The notes beneath the pieces are model-generated. The model had not been told where the DNA came from. It saw nothing but the letters and a program-made list of their open reading frames with translations, and searched no databases. From Bacteroidales bacterium UBA3382 (GTDB taxonomy: Bacteria > Bacteroidota > Bacteroidia > Bacteroidales > UBA932): a stretch of DNA of 20,769 bases. Location of the stretch: positions 252 to 21,020 of the forward strand of contig DEPW01000057.1 in assembly GCA_002358965.1 (NCBI GenBank), written 5' to 3'. This document shows, one piece after another, positions 1 to 8,246 of the stretch; positions within the stretch are counted from its first letter, which is position 1; each line of letters starts with the position of its first letter. The translations under genes and the position numbers were made by a program.

Positions 1-1232
1 GCCTCGTGGATGCTCTGCATGATGAAGTGGAGCTTGTCGTCTACTTCCTGAGCAGACCAGCTGATGTGCGAAGCGTTCTGGGTCATTTCGAGACCTGAAG
101 TAGCTACGCCGCCGGCGTTGACTGCCTTACCAGGGGCAAAGAGGATGCCGTTGGACTGGAAGGTGTGGATTGCTTCAGGAGTACAGCCCATGTTCGAAAC
201 TTCGCAGCAGCACCATGTACCGTTGGCGATGAGCTCTTTTGCATCGTCGCCGTTAAGCTCGTTCTGGAATGCGCATGGAAGTGCGATGTCGCATTTTACG
301 CTCCAGGACTTCTTGCCAGGAGTGAATTTTGCGAGCTGAGGGAATTTGACAGCCATGTCTTCCACTTTGTTCCTGTTGGAAGCACGCATAACCAACATAT
401 AGTCGATCATCTCGTCGGTAATACCGTCAGGAATCTGGCATACTCCGTCAGGGCCTGAAATAGCGATGACCTTTGCACCGAGCTGTTTAGCTTTTGTAGC
501 TGCGCCCCAAGCGACATTACCGAAGCCTGAAAGTGCCACAGTCTTGCCCTGGATGTCTTTTCCGGCCTTGTGGAGAAGGTGCTGGGTGAAATAGAGGGCA
601 CCGAAACCGGTTGCTTCAGGACGGAGGATAGAGCCTCCCCAAGTTGCTCCTTTACCTGTGAGGACGCCTGTGTTGTATTCGCGTGCGAGCTTTTTGTACA
701 TTCCATAGAGGAAACCTATCTCACGGCCGCCGACACCTACGTCGCCTGCAGGGATATCCTGGTCAGGACCTATGCATTTCCAGAGTTCGAGCATGAAAGC
801 CTGGCAGAAACGCATGATTTCAGCGTCGGATTTTCCAACAGGGTCGAAGTCCGAACCGCCTTTCGCGCCACCCATAGGGAGAGTGGTCAAAGCGTTTTTG
901 AAAGTCTGCTCGAAACCGAGGAATTTCAACATTGAAGGGGTAACTGCCTTATGGAAACGGAGACCTCCCTTGTAAGGTCCGATCGCGCTGTTGAACTGTA
1001 CACGGTAACCGAGGTTAGTCTGAACTTCGCCTTTGTCATCGATCCAGGTTACACGGAAAGTAAAGATACGGTCAGGCTCTACGAGACGCTCGACGATCTT
1101 TGCTTTTTCGAATTCAGGATGCTGGTTGTAAACATCCTCGATTGACTCGAGCACCTCTTGAACTGCCTGGAGGTACTCTTTTTCCTGGCCGTACTTCGCC
1201 TGAAGTTTAGCCATAATTTCTGATGTCTTCAT
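1..1232 (-). CDS. gdhA: NADP-type glutamate dehydrogenase, hexameric, 3' end cut by window
   Basis: The gene encodes glutamate dehydrogenase, which interconverts 2-oxoglutarate plus ammonia and glutamate in the cytoplasm. About 410 residues are visible. The family is usually near 445, so roughly 35 C-terminal residues lie beyond the left edge. Seen in the translation: the substrate-binding stretch PYKGGLRF (lysine near residue 88), the catalytic-lysine stretch PMGGAKGGSDFD (near 119-130), the downstream PAGDVGVGGREIG block, and a Rossmann-type GFGNVAWGAA in the second half. Start chosen at MKTSEIMAKL; a second in-frame Met lies six codons later. There is no clear Shine-Dalgarno sequence. Only 56 bases separate it from the korB stop, so it may be co-transcribed with korAB or use a weak promoter there (the best match, TTCATTTG, differs at one base from TAnnTTTG). 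NADP rather than NAD preference is inferred from overall family resemblance. Confidence 0.95.
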   Translation of the reverse strand, partial: MKTSEIMAKLQAKYGQEKEYLQAVQEVLESIEDVYNQHPEFEKAKIVERLVEPDRIFTFRVTWIDDKGEVQTNLGYRVQFNSAIGPYKGGLRFHKAVTPSMLKFLGFEQTFKNALTTLPMGGAKGGSDFDPVGKSDAEIMRFCQAFMLELWKCIGPDQDIPAGDVGVGGREIGFLYGMYKKLAREYNTGVLTGKGATWGGSILRPEATGFGALYFTQHLLHKAGKDIQGKTVALSGFGNVAWGAATKAKQLGAKVIAISGPDGVCQIPDGITDEMIDYMLVMRASNRNKVEDMAVKFPQLAKFTPGKKSWSVKCDIALPCAFQNELNGDDAKELIANGTWCCCEVSNMGCTPEAIHTFQSNGILFAPGKAVNAGGVATSGLEMTQNASHISWSAQEVDDKLHFIMQSIHE

Positions 1233-1288
1233 CTTTTTATGTATTAAAGTGTTACAAATGAACTACAAAATCAACCCGACAAAAAGCC

Positions 1289-2308
1289 CTACTCGACTTC
1301 CCATGTCGACCCGCTGTGCAACAAATCGTCGACACAATGCACTTTGGCTTTCGCTTCGACTTCGGCAAGCTGGTCGCGCACCGCATCGTCGTAGGTAATA
1401 TCCTTGACATCTCTGATAACGCCCAGAGCCACAGGATATTCAGGATATTTCATATCGGCGAGCATCATCTGCAGGCCGAGATTGTCGGCATGCGAGTCAT
1501 GCGTCAGGATGTCGTCTTCGGTAATCCCGTCCTGGCCTATGGTCACTACCTTAAGCTTATGTCCGTCAAGAACGAGGCCTTTGTCCCGATCCTTACCGAA
1601 GATCATCTTCTCACCGTCATGAAGGACGATGGTCCTGTCCGCCCTCCATTCCTTATCCGATATCTCCTTGTGGGCGCCATCATTGAAAATGACACAATTG
1701 ACCAACATTTCAACTACGGAGGTCCCGTCGTGCGCGGCAGCCCTCACCATGATTTCCGACGAAAGTTTGATTTCGACATCGAGGCTCCTTGCAAAAAACG
1801 TACCCTTCGCGCCAAGCACAAGAGAACCAGGATTGAACGGATGCTCCACGGTACCGTAAGGCGAAGTCTTCGTTATCGCCCCGAGCTTCGAAGTCGGGGA
1901 GTACTGTCCTTTCGTCAGACCATATATCCTGTTGTTAAACAATATGATATTGATATCGATATTCCTCCTTATGGCGTGGATGAAATGGTTTCCTCCGATC
2001 GCCAAGGCGTCACCGTCGCCGGTAGCCTGCCAAACAGTCAGCGTCGGATTGGCAACCTTGATTCCGGTCGAAATGGCCGTCGCCCTGCCGTGGATGCTGT
2101 GGAAGCCGAAAGTATTCATATAGTATGGAAGCCTCGACGAACAGCCTATGCCGGAAACGAACACATATCTCTCTTTGGCATATCCGAGGGCTTCGCTTAC
2201 TTCAGGAAGGGCTCTCTGGATAGAGGCAAGTACCGCATGGTCGCCGCAACCCGGACACCATCTCACTTCCTGGTTGCTTTTAAAATCTTGTACAGTATAT
2301 TTTTCCAT
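1289..2308 (-). CDS. korB: 2-oxoglutarate:ferredoxin oxidoreductase, beta subunit
   Basis: This is the thiamine-diphosphate-binding beta subunit (339 aa) of a 2-oxoacid:ferredoxin oxidoreductase, acting in the cytoplasm with KorA. The sequence shows the WCPGCGDH motif (residues 17-24; C18 and C21), GIGCSSR (C56) and VNCVIFND (C205), which match the four cysteines that hold the 4Fe-4S cluster in this family. The TPP/Mg motif begins GDGDALAIGGNH at residue 97, followed by NNRIYGLTKGQYSPTS. The last motif is typical of the 2-oxoglutarate type rather than pyruvate oxidoreductases. I chose the start MEKYTVQDFK because the upstream in-frame extension runs into the end of korA and has no family resemblance. 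It lies 23 bases after korA, in the same operon. The exact 2-oxoacid used is inferred from motifs; branched-chain oxoacids are the main alternative. Confidence 0.93.
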   Translation of the reverse strand: MEKYTVQDFKSNQEVRWCPGCGDHAVLASIQRALPEVSEALGYAKERYVFVSGIGCSSRLPYYMNTFGFHSIHGRATAISTGIKVANPTLTVWQATGDGDALAIGGNHFIHAIRRNIDINIILFNNRIYGLTKGQYSPTSKLGAITKTSPYGTVEHPFNPGSLVLGAKGTFFARSLDVEIKLSSEIMVRAAAHDGTSVVEMLVNCVIFNDGAHKEISDKEWRADRTIVLHDGEKMIFGKDRDKGLVLDGHKLKVVTIGQDGITEDDILTHDSHADNLGLQMMLADMKYPEYPVALGVIRDVKDITYDDAVRDQLAEVEAKAKVHCVDDLLHSGSTWEVE

Positions 2309-2331
2309 AATCTGTTTTTCCGAAATTGTTT

Positions 2332-4164
2332 TTACATGATCGCCCTTATGGCAGCCACCACATCTGTCACGATGAACGGCTGGCCCTGAACCTTGTTGTA
2401 TTGATGGTATGTGAACTGAGGGAATCTGTTCCTCAGATAGCCTGCGAAATGTCCGCTGTTGAGTTCGCATACGATGATCTTCTTGAAGCCGGACAGCACC
2501 TCCCCGGTGTTCTTAGGAAGCGGATTGATATAGTCGAAGTGCGCAAGGCTCACGCTCTTGCCTTCCTCCTGAAGGGCATGTACTGCCGAGTACAGGTGTC
2601 CGAAAGTACCGCCCCACCCTACTACGAGGATGTCGCCGGTCTTCTCGCCTATGACAGACTGCTCAGGTATGAAATCCGCCACTTTTGCCACCTTCGCCGC
2701 TCTTTCGCGCACCATCATCTCGTGCACGAGAGGATCGGAGGAAATCACCCCGTCATGGTTCTTCTCAAGGCCGCCTACCCTGTGTTCGAGGCCTTTGGTC
2801 CCCGGAAGCGCCCATTTACGGACGAAAGTCTCGGGATCGCGCTCGAACGGCTTGAAAGCGCCCTCGCAAGAAGTGATGATCGGAGGTTTGATTTCAGGAT
2901 AATCCTTCATTGAAGGTATGCGCCATGGCTCCGAACCGTTTCCGAGGAAGCCTTCGGAAAGCAGTATCACAGGCATCATGTGTTCGAGAGCAAGCTTTGC
3001 CGCATTGAAGGCCGCATCGAAACAATTGGAAGGAGAGTGCGCCGCAACGATGGCTATAGGGCATTCGCCGTTCCTGCCGTAGAGCGCCTGGTTCAAATCC
3101 GTCTGCTCCGTCTTGGTAGGTATGCCGGTAGAAGGGCCGCTGCGCTGCACATCCACTATCACCAACGGAAGCTCCGTGATTACGGCAAGTCCGAGAGCCT
3201 CGGATTTCAATGAAAGTCCCGGGCCCGAGGTGGTGGTCACCGCAAGGTCTCCCGCATAGGAAGCGCCTATCGCCGTACAGATGCCGGCTATCTCGTCTTC
3301 GGCCTGAAGCGTCTTGACTCCGAGATTCTTGTGTATGGCGAGTTCCTCGAGGATGGCTGTTGCGGGAGTGATAGGGTAAGAGCCGCAGAAAAGATGCCTT
3401 CCGGACTTTTCGGAAGCGGCTATGAGCCCCCATGCCACAGCCTGGTTTCCGGTGATGTTCCGGTATGTCCCCTTCTTGTACCGGGCTGGGGCGACAACAT
3501 ATGTGTTAGGTATCGCCTGTATGTTCGAAGCATAATTGAAACCGTCGAAGAGCACCTTCTTGTTAGGCTCTATCAATGCCGGCTTCTTCGCGAATTTGCG
3601 CTCAAGATATTTGTCTATGAATTCCAGAGGACGGCCGAAGATGAAACAGCACATGCCGAGAGTGAACATGTTCTTGCATTTGATTACAGCCTTATTGTCC
3701 ATCCCGCTGTCCTTGAGGCTCTCCTTGGTGAGCGTGGTTATCGGAGAGAACACAAGGTTCCTGTCGCCGATTCCGAGCTCGACCACCGGATCATCGGTCT
3801 TGTAACCGGCCCTGGCCAGCCCTTCTTCATTAAAAGTGTCCGAATCTATGATAATCGTTGCGGTAGGTTTGCACCATTTGACATTGGCTTTGAGCGCGGC
3901 CGGGTTCATAGCCACCAGGACATCGCAGTAATCGCCCGGAGTCGTGACTTCAGTATGGCCGATATGCACTTGAAAGCCCGAAACACCTGATATGGTTCCG
4001 TGAGGAGCCCTGATTTCCGCCGGATAGTCCGGGAAAGTCGACAGCTGGTTCCCCAACAAAGCGGAAGTATCGGCGAAAAGCGTACCGGTCAACTGCATGC
4101 CGTCTCCGGAATCTCCCGCGAACCTTATCACAACATCATTAACATCAATAACCTTGTGTTGCAT
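2332..4164 (-). CDS. korA: 2-oxoglutarate:ferredoxin oxidoreductase, fused gamma-alpha subunit
   Basis: This 610-aa subunit joins the gamma domain (about residues 8-205, opening with VVIRFAGDSGDGMQLTG) to the alpha, pyrimidine-binding domain (about 235-610). The alpha domain shows GSYPITPAT (261-269), TSGPGLSLK (312-320) and RSGPSTGIPTKTEQTDL (341-357), which are signatures of the KorA family. With KorB it converts 2-oxoglutarate plus CoA to succinyl-CoA and CO2 while reducing ferredoxin. In anaerobes it may run in reverse as a reductive carboxylase. No ferredoxin-like (delta) subunit gene accompanies it, so a separate ferredoxin must serve. It is first in its operon: a TAnnTTTG promoter element lies about 59 bases upstream and the terminator of the preceding operon just beyond. 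The start MQHKVIDVND is the only plausible one. Confidence 0.94.
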   Translation of the reverse strand: MQHKVIDVNDVVIRFAGDSGDGMQLTGTLFADTSALLGNQLSTFPDYPAEIRAPHGTISGVSGFQVHIGHTEVTTPGDYCDVLVAMNPAALKANVKWCKPTATIIIDSDTFNEEGLARAGYKTDDPVVELGIGDRNLVFSPITTLTKESLKDSGMDNKAVIKCKNMFTLGMCCFIFGRPLEFIDKYLERKFAKKPALIEPNKKVLFDGFNYASNIQAIPNTYVVAPARYKKGTYRNITGNQAVAWGLIAASEKSGRHLFCGSYPITPATAILEELAIHKNLGVKTLQAEDEIAGICTAIGASYAGDLAVTTTSGPGLSLKSEALGLAVITELPLVIVDVQRSGPSTGIPTKTEQTDLNQALYGRNGECPIAIVAAHSPSNCFDAAFNAAKLALEHMMPVILLSEGFLGNGSEPWRIPSMKDYPEIKPPIITSCEGAFKPFERDPETFVRKWALPGTKGLEHRVGGLEKNHDGVISSDPLVHEMMVRERAAKVAKVADFIPEQSVIGEKTGDILVVGWGGTFGHLYSAVHALQEEGKSVSLAHFDYINPLPKNTGEVLSGFKKIIVCELNSGHFAGYLRNRFPQFTYHQYNKVQGQPFIVTDVVAAIRAIM

Positions 4165-4222
4165 AATTGAAAATTAGATATGATAACTTATACTTTTTTA
4201 GTATTTACATTAAAATAATGCG

Positions 4223-4230
4223 CAAATGTA
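4223..4230 (-). promoter_or_regulatory. Predicted -7 promoter element for korAB
   Basis: Read on the minus strand this is TACATTTG, a full match to the Bacteroidetes -7 consensus TAnnTTTG, followed by CG. It would start transcription near 4216, leaving an AT-rich leader of about 50 bases before korA. No TTTG -33 element is seen at the usual 19-21 base spacing. Confidence 0.55.
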
Positions 4231-4282
4231 AACAATTTTTCTAATCTTACTGATTATTTTCAACAAATTTATCTCTTTATGC

Positions 4283-4324
4283 AAAAAAGGCCGGCCGCGG
4301 CGGAATCCGATTCCGTCCACGGCC
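4283..4324 (-). terminator. Intrinsic terminator after the nadK-uppS-bamA-skp operon
   Basis: On the minus strand an arm GGCCGTGG pairs with CCGCGGCC (one G-U pair). Inside it, past a bulged A, CGGAAT pairs with ATTCCG around a CGG loop. Four bases (GGCC) then lead into a run of six T. The GC-rich stem plus T-run is a classic rho-independent terminator, 37 bases beyond the skp stop and upstream of the korA promoter. Confidence 0.85.
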
Positions 4325-4360
4325 ACACCGGTATTCGTAATTGCGCCTGAAGCCGCCGGA

Positions 4361-4906
4361 TTACATGGCGCCCTGCTGCGGTATGTTAAGCACTTTGTCC
4401 GCAGGTATGCCGAGTTCCTTCTTCAGGTCGGCCGTTAGGTCGGTTCCCTGTGCAGGGTCGTAATACAGCAGCGATGTACTGTTGAACACAAACGAAAGGC
4501 CCTTCGCCTTGGAAACCTTGTTCACTGCCTCTGAAGCCTTCTGGTAGATAGGGAGCATCAGGTTCTGCTGCATCTGCGCCAGCTCCACCTGTATGGATTG
4601 CTGGAAATCGTTTATGCGCTGTCCCATCTCGGTCAGTTCGCGCTCTTTGCTTTCACGGACAGCCGGAGTCCATGTAGAGGATTTCTGCTGGTACTGTTCG
4701 ACCTTCATGTTGTACTCCTCGACCATTGCCTGGAAAGTTTCGTCGGCATCTTTCTGGGCCACTTCCATATTGGCCCTTGCCGAATCCGTCTCGGCCATCA
4801 GCATGACTATCTCGTCATAATTCACAAAGCCGAATTTGAGGTCTTGCGCATCGGCTGCAGCCATGGATACCAAAAAGGCTGCGATAACAAACAAAATTTT
4901 CTTCAT
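4361..4906 (-). CDS. Periplasmic chaperone, OmpH/Skp family
   Basis: A 181-aa exported protein of the Skp/OmpH family, which holds unfolded outer-membrane proteins in the periplasm and delivers them to BamA. The N terminus has a Lys-Lys start, a hydrophobic core and AAADAQ, consistent with a cleaved Sec signal peptide (cut near residue 20). The mature part begins KFGFVNYDEI, the usual first strand of the family. A long charged, Glu/Gln/Lys-rich helical region (about 40-120) would form the coiled-coil tentacles. The C-terminal part returns to the core (GLSFVFNSTSLLYYD). It lies 30 bases after bamA with no promoter-like element between, so it is co-transcribed with bamA. A distant paralog sits at 10102-10713. 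Confidence 0.9.
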   Translation of the reverse strand: MKKILFVIAAFLVSMAAADAQDLKFGFVNYDEIVMLMAETDSARANMEVAQKDADETFQAMVEEYNMKVEQYQQKSSTWTPAVRESKERELTEMGQRINDFQQSIQVELAQMQQNLMLPIYQKASEAVNKVSKAKGLSFVFNSTSLLYYDPAQGTDLTADLKKELGIPADKVLNIPQQGAM

Positions 4907-4936
4907 ATCAACTGTTTTAAATTCATATTTTTCGTT

Positions 4937-7462
4937 TTAGAATTGCTGGCCTATCACGAAGTGTATCTGGCTCTTCTTCTGCCCCGGAAGGGCGTCGAAC
5001 CCGTATCCCCAGTCGACGCCCAGCAGGCCGACCATAGGGAGGAACACTCTGACGCCTACGCCTGCCGAACGCTTGATCTGGAACGGATTGAAATCACGGA
5101 TGTCCGACCAGGCGTTACCTCCTTCGAGGAAGGCGAGGACATATATCGTAGACTGAGGCTGCATCATCACAGGATACCTGAGCTCCAAGGTGAACTTGTC
5201 GTATACATTGCCGGCGTAAGCGTAACCGGAACTGTTGTACCGCGACGGCAGATATGGCGTAAGCGAATAGTTTTCATAACCCCTGAGCGATATGACCTCC
5301 GTTCCGTAAGTGCTGTAACCGGACATACCGTCACCGCCGAGCAGGAAGCCCTCGAAAGGAGAGTACCCCAGATTACGGTTGTAATAGCCGAGATATCCGA
5401 ACTGGGCGCGTGCCATGAGCACCAAATCATCGAAAAGCTTCGTATATACGGTCCCCTTGAAAGTCCATTTGTGATACTCTATCCACCTGTACCGCTCCTG
5501 GGCCGTCATCCCGTTGTAATTGGTGTTTTTCGGTCTGAACAGCGAATAAGGAGGCGTCAGCTGGAGGCCGAGCACGAATTCGGAACCGGAACGAGGATAG
5601 ATGATCTGGTCGGTCGAGTTCCTCGAAAGGTTGATGGTCCAGCTTACATTGTGCGACACTCCGGTATCGAAGATGAAATTGTACGGCCAGTCTTTCAGTT
5701 TGTATGACTGCCAGCTCAATTGATTGTACAGCACAAAATAGTTGTCCGGCCACTTCAGCCTCGTACCTATTCCTGCCGCAAAACCGTATACTTCCATATA
5801 CTCGTCGTTGGTCAGGAAGAAATAGTTGGAATTGGTCTGTCTCGTATAATACAGGGACATGCTTAGCGAAGTCGGTTTCTTTCCCACGAGCCACGGCTCC
5901 GTAAAACTCGCCGACAGCGCCGTATAGTAGGTACCGTTGGTCTGGAATCTTATCGCCAACGACTGGGCGTCGCCGAGAGGGACAGGACGCCATGCGCCTT
6001 TCTCGAACATCCTCCTCGCGGAAAAATTGTTGAAGCTCAACCCGAGCGTCAGCACGAAAGTATTGCCGCCCCAACCGCCGGAAAGCTCGAATTGCGAACT
6101 CGGTTTCTCCTCTACATTGTAAGCGATGTCCACCGTGCTGCTGAGCTGGTCCGGTATCAGCGAATATCCTGCCTCGCTCATGGCGAATTCAGGGTCGAAC
6201 TGGCCCAGAGAAGCGATTTCCCTTATGGAACGCTCGAACTCGGTACGCCTGAAAAGATAGCCGGGACGGGTAAACAGCTGGCGGCGGATGACCCTCTCGT
6301 TGGTTATCGTATTTCCGTTGATGATTATATTGTTAAGCGTGGCCGGCTTGCCTTCGACTATCCTCATCTCCACATCTACCGAGTCCTTTTCGATATTGAC
6401 TTCCACTGGGGTGACATGGAAAAACAGATACCCCTCGTCCATATAGAGCTTGGTTATGTCCATATCCGTCTGCTTGCCTCCGCCGTACAGACGGTGCTGC
6501 ATCGTGACCATGTCATAGATGTCGCCCTTCTTGATCATCAGGAGACTTTGCAGTTGCTCGGCGGTATAGACGGAGTTACCTGTCCAGGTAATGTTCCTGA
6601 AATAATACCGTTTGCCCTGGTCTATCGTGAAGACGATCCCGATCCTCCCCGGCTCGGGCATCTTGTAAATCGAATCCTTTATTATCTTGGCATCACGGTA
6701 GCCCAATTCGTTAAAGGCGGTTATCAGGTTCGCCTTGTCGTTTTCATACTCTTCTTCGTTGAATTTTTTCGAATGGAAGAAGTTGTACCAGCTCTTGTCC
6801 TTTGTCTTCTTCATGGATTTCTCGAGCCTGTACTCTTTAATGCCGGTAACGCCTTCGAACGATATCTTGCCTATCTTTACCTTAGGTCCTTTGTCGATGT
6901 CGAAGACCAATTGTACGCCTTTCTTGATTATCGAGTCTCTCTGTACCAGGACATCGACTTCGACGAGTCCGAAACCTTTTTCCTTAAAATACCTCGTGAT
7001 GATATCCTTGGAGGTTTCGATCACATATTCGGACACTTCGTCATTGCGGCGGAATTTCAGCCTTTCGTTCAAGTCGTCCCTCTCCCCTTTGCGGATACCT
7101 TCGAAGCGCCATCGCGAGATACGCGGACGCTCTACTATGTTAATGACGAAATACGCACTGTCCGAAGCCGGATCTTTCGTGTATATGTTAAGGCTGACAT
7201 CATCGAAGTACCTCTGGCTCCACAGACGCTTGACGATGGATGTCAGATCGCTTCCGGGAACCATGACTTTCATGCCTACGGCCAAGCCCGTCAGATCGAT
7301 TATCTGCTTTGTTCCGAACTGGACATTGCCGTTGACATCGACCCCGGAAACCACATACTCTTTGGGATTGTTGTAATCCACCGTTACCGGAACCATCTCC
7401 TGCCCATAGCCTATGACACAAAGGAACAGGGCCATAGCAAGAGAAAGCACATATCTCATCAT
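4937..7462 (-). CDS. bamA: Outer-membrane protein assembly factor BamA
   Basis: This 841-aa protein is the core of the machine that folds beta-barrel proteins into the outer membrane. A signal peptide (about residues 1-21, ending GYGQ) precedes five POTRA repeats, estimated at 37-112, 113-193, 196-284, 287-370 and 373-452, and then a 16-strand barrel from about 455 to the end. The SLRGYENY segment in the barrel matches the conserved (V/I)RG(F/Y) motif of loop 6. The last residue is Phe (IGQQF), the usual C-terminal signature of outer-membrane barrels. It begins with two ATG codons; an AAGGAAAG stretch lies just before the first, an uncommonly good ribosome-binding site for this phylum, and its spacing would suit the second ATG at 7459 better. 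It has its own promoter upstream. The partner BamD is encoded at 15614-16444. Confidence 0.97.
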   Translation of the reverse strand: MMRYVLSLAMALFLCVIGYGQEMVPVTVDYNNPKEYVVSGVDVNGNVQFGTKQIIDLTGLAVGMKVMVPGSDLTSIVKRLWSQRYFDDVSLNIYTKDPASDSAYFVINIVERPRISRWRFEGIRKGERDDLNERLKFRRNDEVSEYVIETSKDIITRYFKEKGFGLVEVDVLVQRDSIIKKGVQLVFDIDKGPKVKIGKISFEGVTGIKEYRLEKSMKKTKDKSWYNFFHSKKFNEEEYENDKANLITAFNELGYRDAKIIKDSIYKMPEPGRIGIVFTIDQGKRYYFRNITWTGNSVYTAEQLQSLLMIKKGDIYDMVTMQHRLYGGGKQTDMDITKLYMDEGYLFFHVTPVEVNIEKDSVDVEMRIVEGKPATLNNIIINGNTITNERVIRRQLFTRPGYLFRRTEFERSIREIASLGQFDPEFAMSEAGYSLIPDQLSSTVDIAYNVEEKPSSQFELSGGWGGNTFVLTLGLSFNNFSARRMFEKGAWRPVPLGDAQSLAIRFQTNGTYYTALSASFTEPWLVGKKPTSLSMSLYYTRQTNSNYFFLTNDEYMEVYGFAAGIGTRLKWPDNYFVLYNQLSWQSYKLKDWPYNFIFDTGVSHNVSWTINLSRNSTDQIIYPRSGSEFVLGLQLTPPYSLFRPKNTNYNGMTAQERYRWIEYHKWTFKGTVYTKLFDDLVLMARAQFGYLGYYNRNLGYSPFEGFLLGGDGMSGYSTYGTEVISLRGYENYSLTPYLPSRYNSSGYAYAGNVYDKFTLELRYPVMMQPQSTIYVLAFLEGGNAWSDIRDFNPFQIKRSAGVGVRVFLPMVGLLGVDWGYGFDALPGQKKSQIHFVIGQQF

Positions 7463-7485
7463 CTTTCCTTTTTGACTTTAACGCG

Positions 7486-7493
7486 CAAATATA
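7486..7493 (-). promoter_or_regulatory. Predicted -7 promoter element for bamA-skp
   Basis: Minus-strand TATATTTG followed by CG matches TAnnTTTG fully. It lies in the 36-base gap between uppS and bamA, so bamA and skp could be transcribed separately from nadK-uppS. The predicted start is near 7479, giving a leader of under 20 bases that contains AAGGAAAG. Confidence 0.6.
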
Positions 7494-7498
7494 CGCAA

Positions 7499-8227
7499 TT
7501 ATTTTATTTTGCCATAACGCCTCTGACGATTCGAAAAGGATTTCAAGGCAGAGACCCACTCGTCCTCTCTAAAATCAGGCCAGAAAACATCCGTAAAATA
7601 AAACTCCGTATAGGCGCACTGCCATAACATGAAATTGCTCAGCCTCTTTTCCCCCGAAGTGCGTATCAGCAAATCCGGGTCCGGAATGCCGGCGGTCGCC
7701 AGAAAGGAAGCAAAACGCTCTTTGTCCACCACCGGAACCGGCCGGCCCTCCGACGCGCACTCTGCCGCTTCTTCCGCACATGCCGCAGCTGCTTGGGCAA
7801 GATCCCATTTTCCGCTGTAATTGAAGAAAATCACAAGCGTCATCGCATCGAAACCGGCCGTATCGCGTTCAAGTTCGCCGATTTTCTGGAGGATTTCCTG
7901 CGAGATTCCGGCTTTCTCCCCTATGACGCGGAAGCGTATGGAGTTTTCCATGAACAGATTCCTCTCGTTGACAAGCGAGCTGAGCATCAGAGCCATCAAA
8001 GCGTCCACCTCCTCTTTTGGCCTCCCCCAGTTTTCCTCCGAAAATGCGAACAGGCTGAGATATTTCACTCCGTAAGTCAGGGCCAGCTTGCAGCATTCGC
8101 GGACACTTTCGGCACCATGCCGATGTCCGAAGATGCGTTCCATACCCCTCTCTTTGGCCCAGCGGCCGTTGCCATCCATTATGATCGTCACATGGGCGGG
8201 TATGTTTTCTATGGTTTTGTCTTTCAT
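7499..8227 (-). CDS. uppS: Undecaprenyl diphosphate synthase (cis-prenyltransferase)
   Basis: A 242-aa cytoplasmic enzyme that adds eight isopentenyl units in cis to farnesyl diphosphate, making the C55 lipid carrier for peptidoglycan and surface polysaccharides. Diagnostic motifs are IIMDGNGRWA (catalytic Asp at residue 18), FGHRHGAE, FAFSEENWGRP, FFNYSGKWD and the C-terminal DLLIRTSGEKRLSNFMLWQ block that binds diphosphate. Length matches the family (about 240-255). I place the start at MKDKTIENIP; the 24-residue upstream extension overlaps nadK and is not family-like. It follows nadK by 19 bases and is probably co-transcribed with it. Its pairing with bamA is common in bacteria and couples lipid-carrier supply to envelope assembly. 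Confidence 0.96.
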   Translation of the reverse strand: MKDKTIENIPAHVTIIMDGNGRWAKERGMERIFGHRHGAESVRECCKLALTYGVKYLSLFAFSEENWGRPKEEVDALMALMLSSLVNERNLFMENSIRFRVIGEKAGISQEILQKIGELERDTAGFDAMTLVIFFNYSGKWDLAQAAAACAEEAAECASEGRPVPVVDKERFASFLATAGIPDPDLLIRTSGEKRLSNFMLWQCAYTEFYFTDVFWPDFREDEWVSALKSFSNRQRRYGKIK

Positions 8228-8246
8228 TGTAACAACAAACTGAAAA

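Noticed and set aside
1250..1288. Possible terminator between korB and gdhA (GGGC, T-run, CGGG on the minus strand)
   Set aside because: The arms are not complementary, so no stem forms.
1316..2389. Plus-strand open frame of 357 codons opposite korB
   Set aside because: It is an antisense shadow; korB carries all family motifs on the other strand.
2309..2470. Longer korB reading starting inside the korA coding region
   Set aside because: The extra 54 residues are an out-of-frame reading of the korA end and do not resemble the family; the ATG at 2308 is followed by the expected N terminus.
6092..7627. Long plus-strand open frame of 511 codons opposite bamA and uppS
   Set aside because: It is antisense to bamA, whose protein is unmistakable; the antisense product has no recognisable domain and biased composition.
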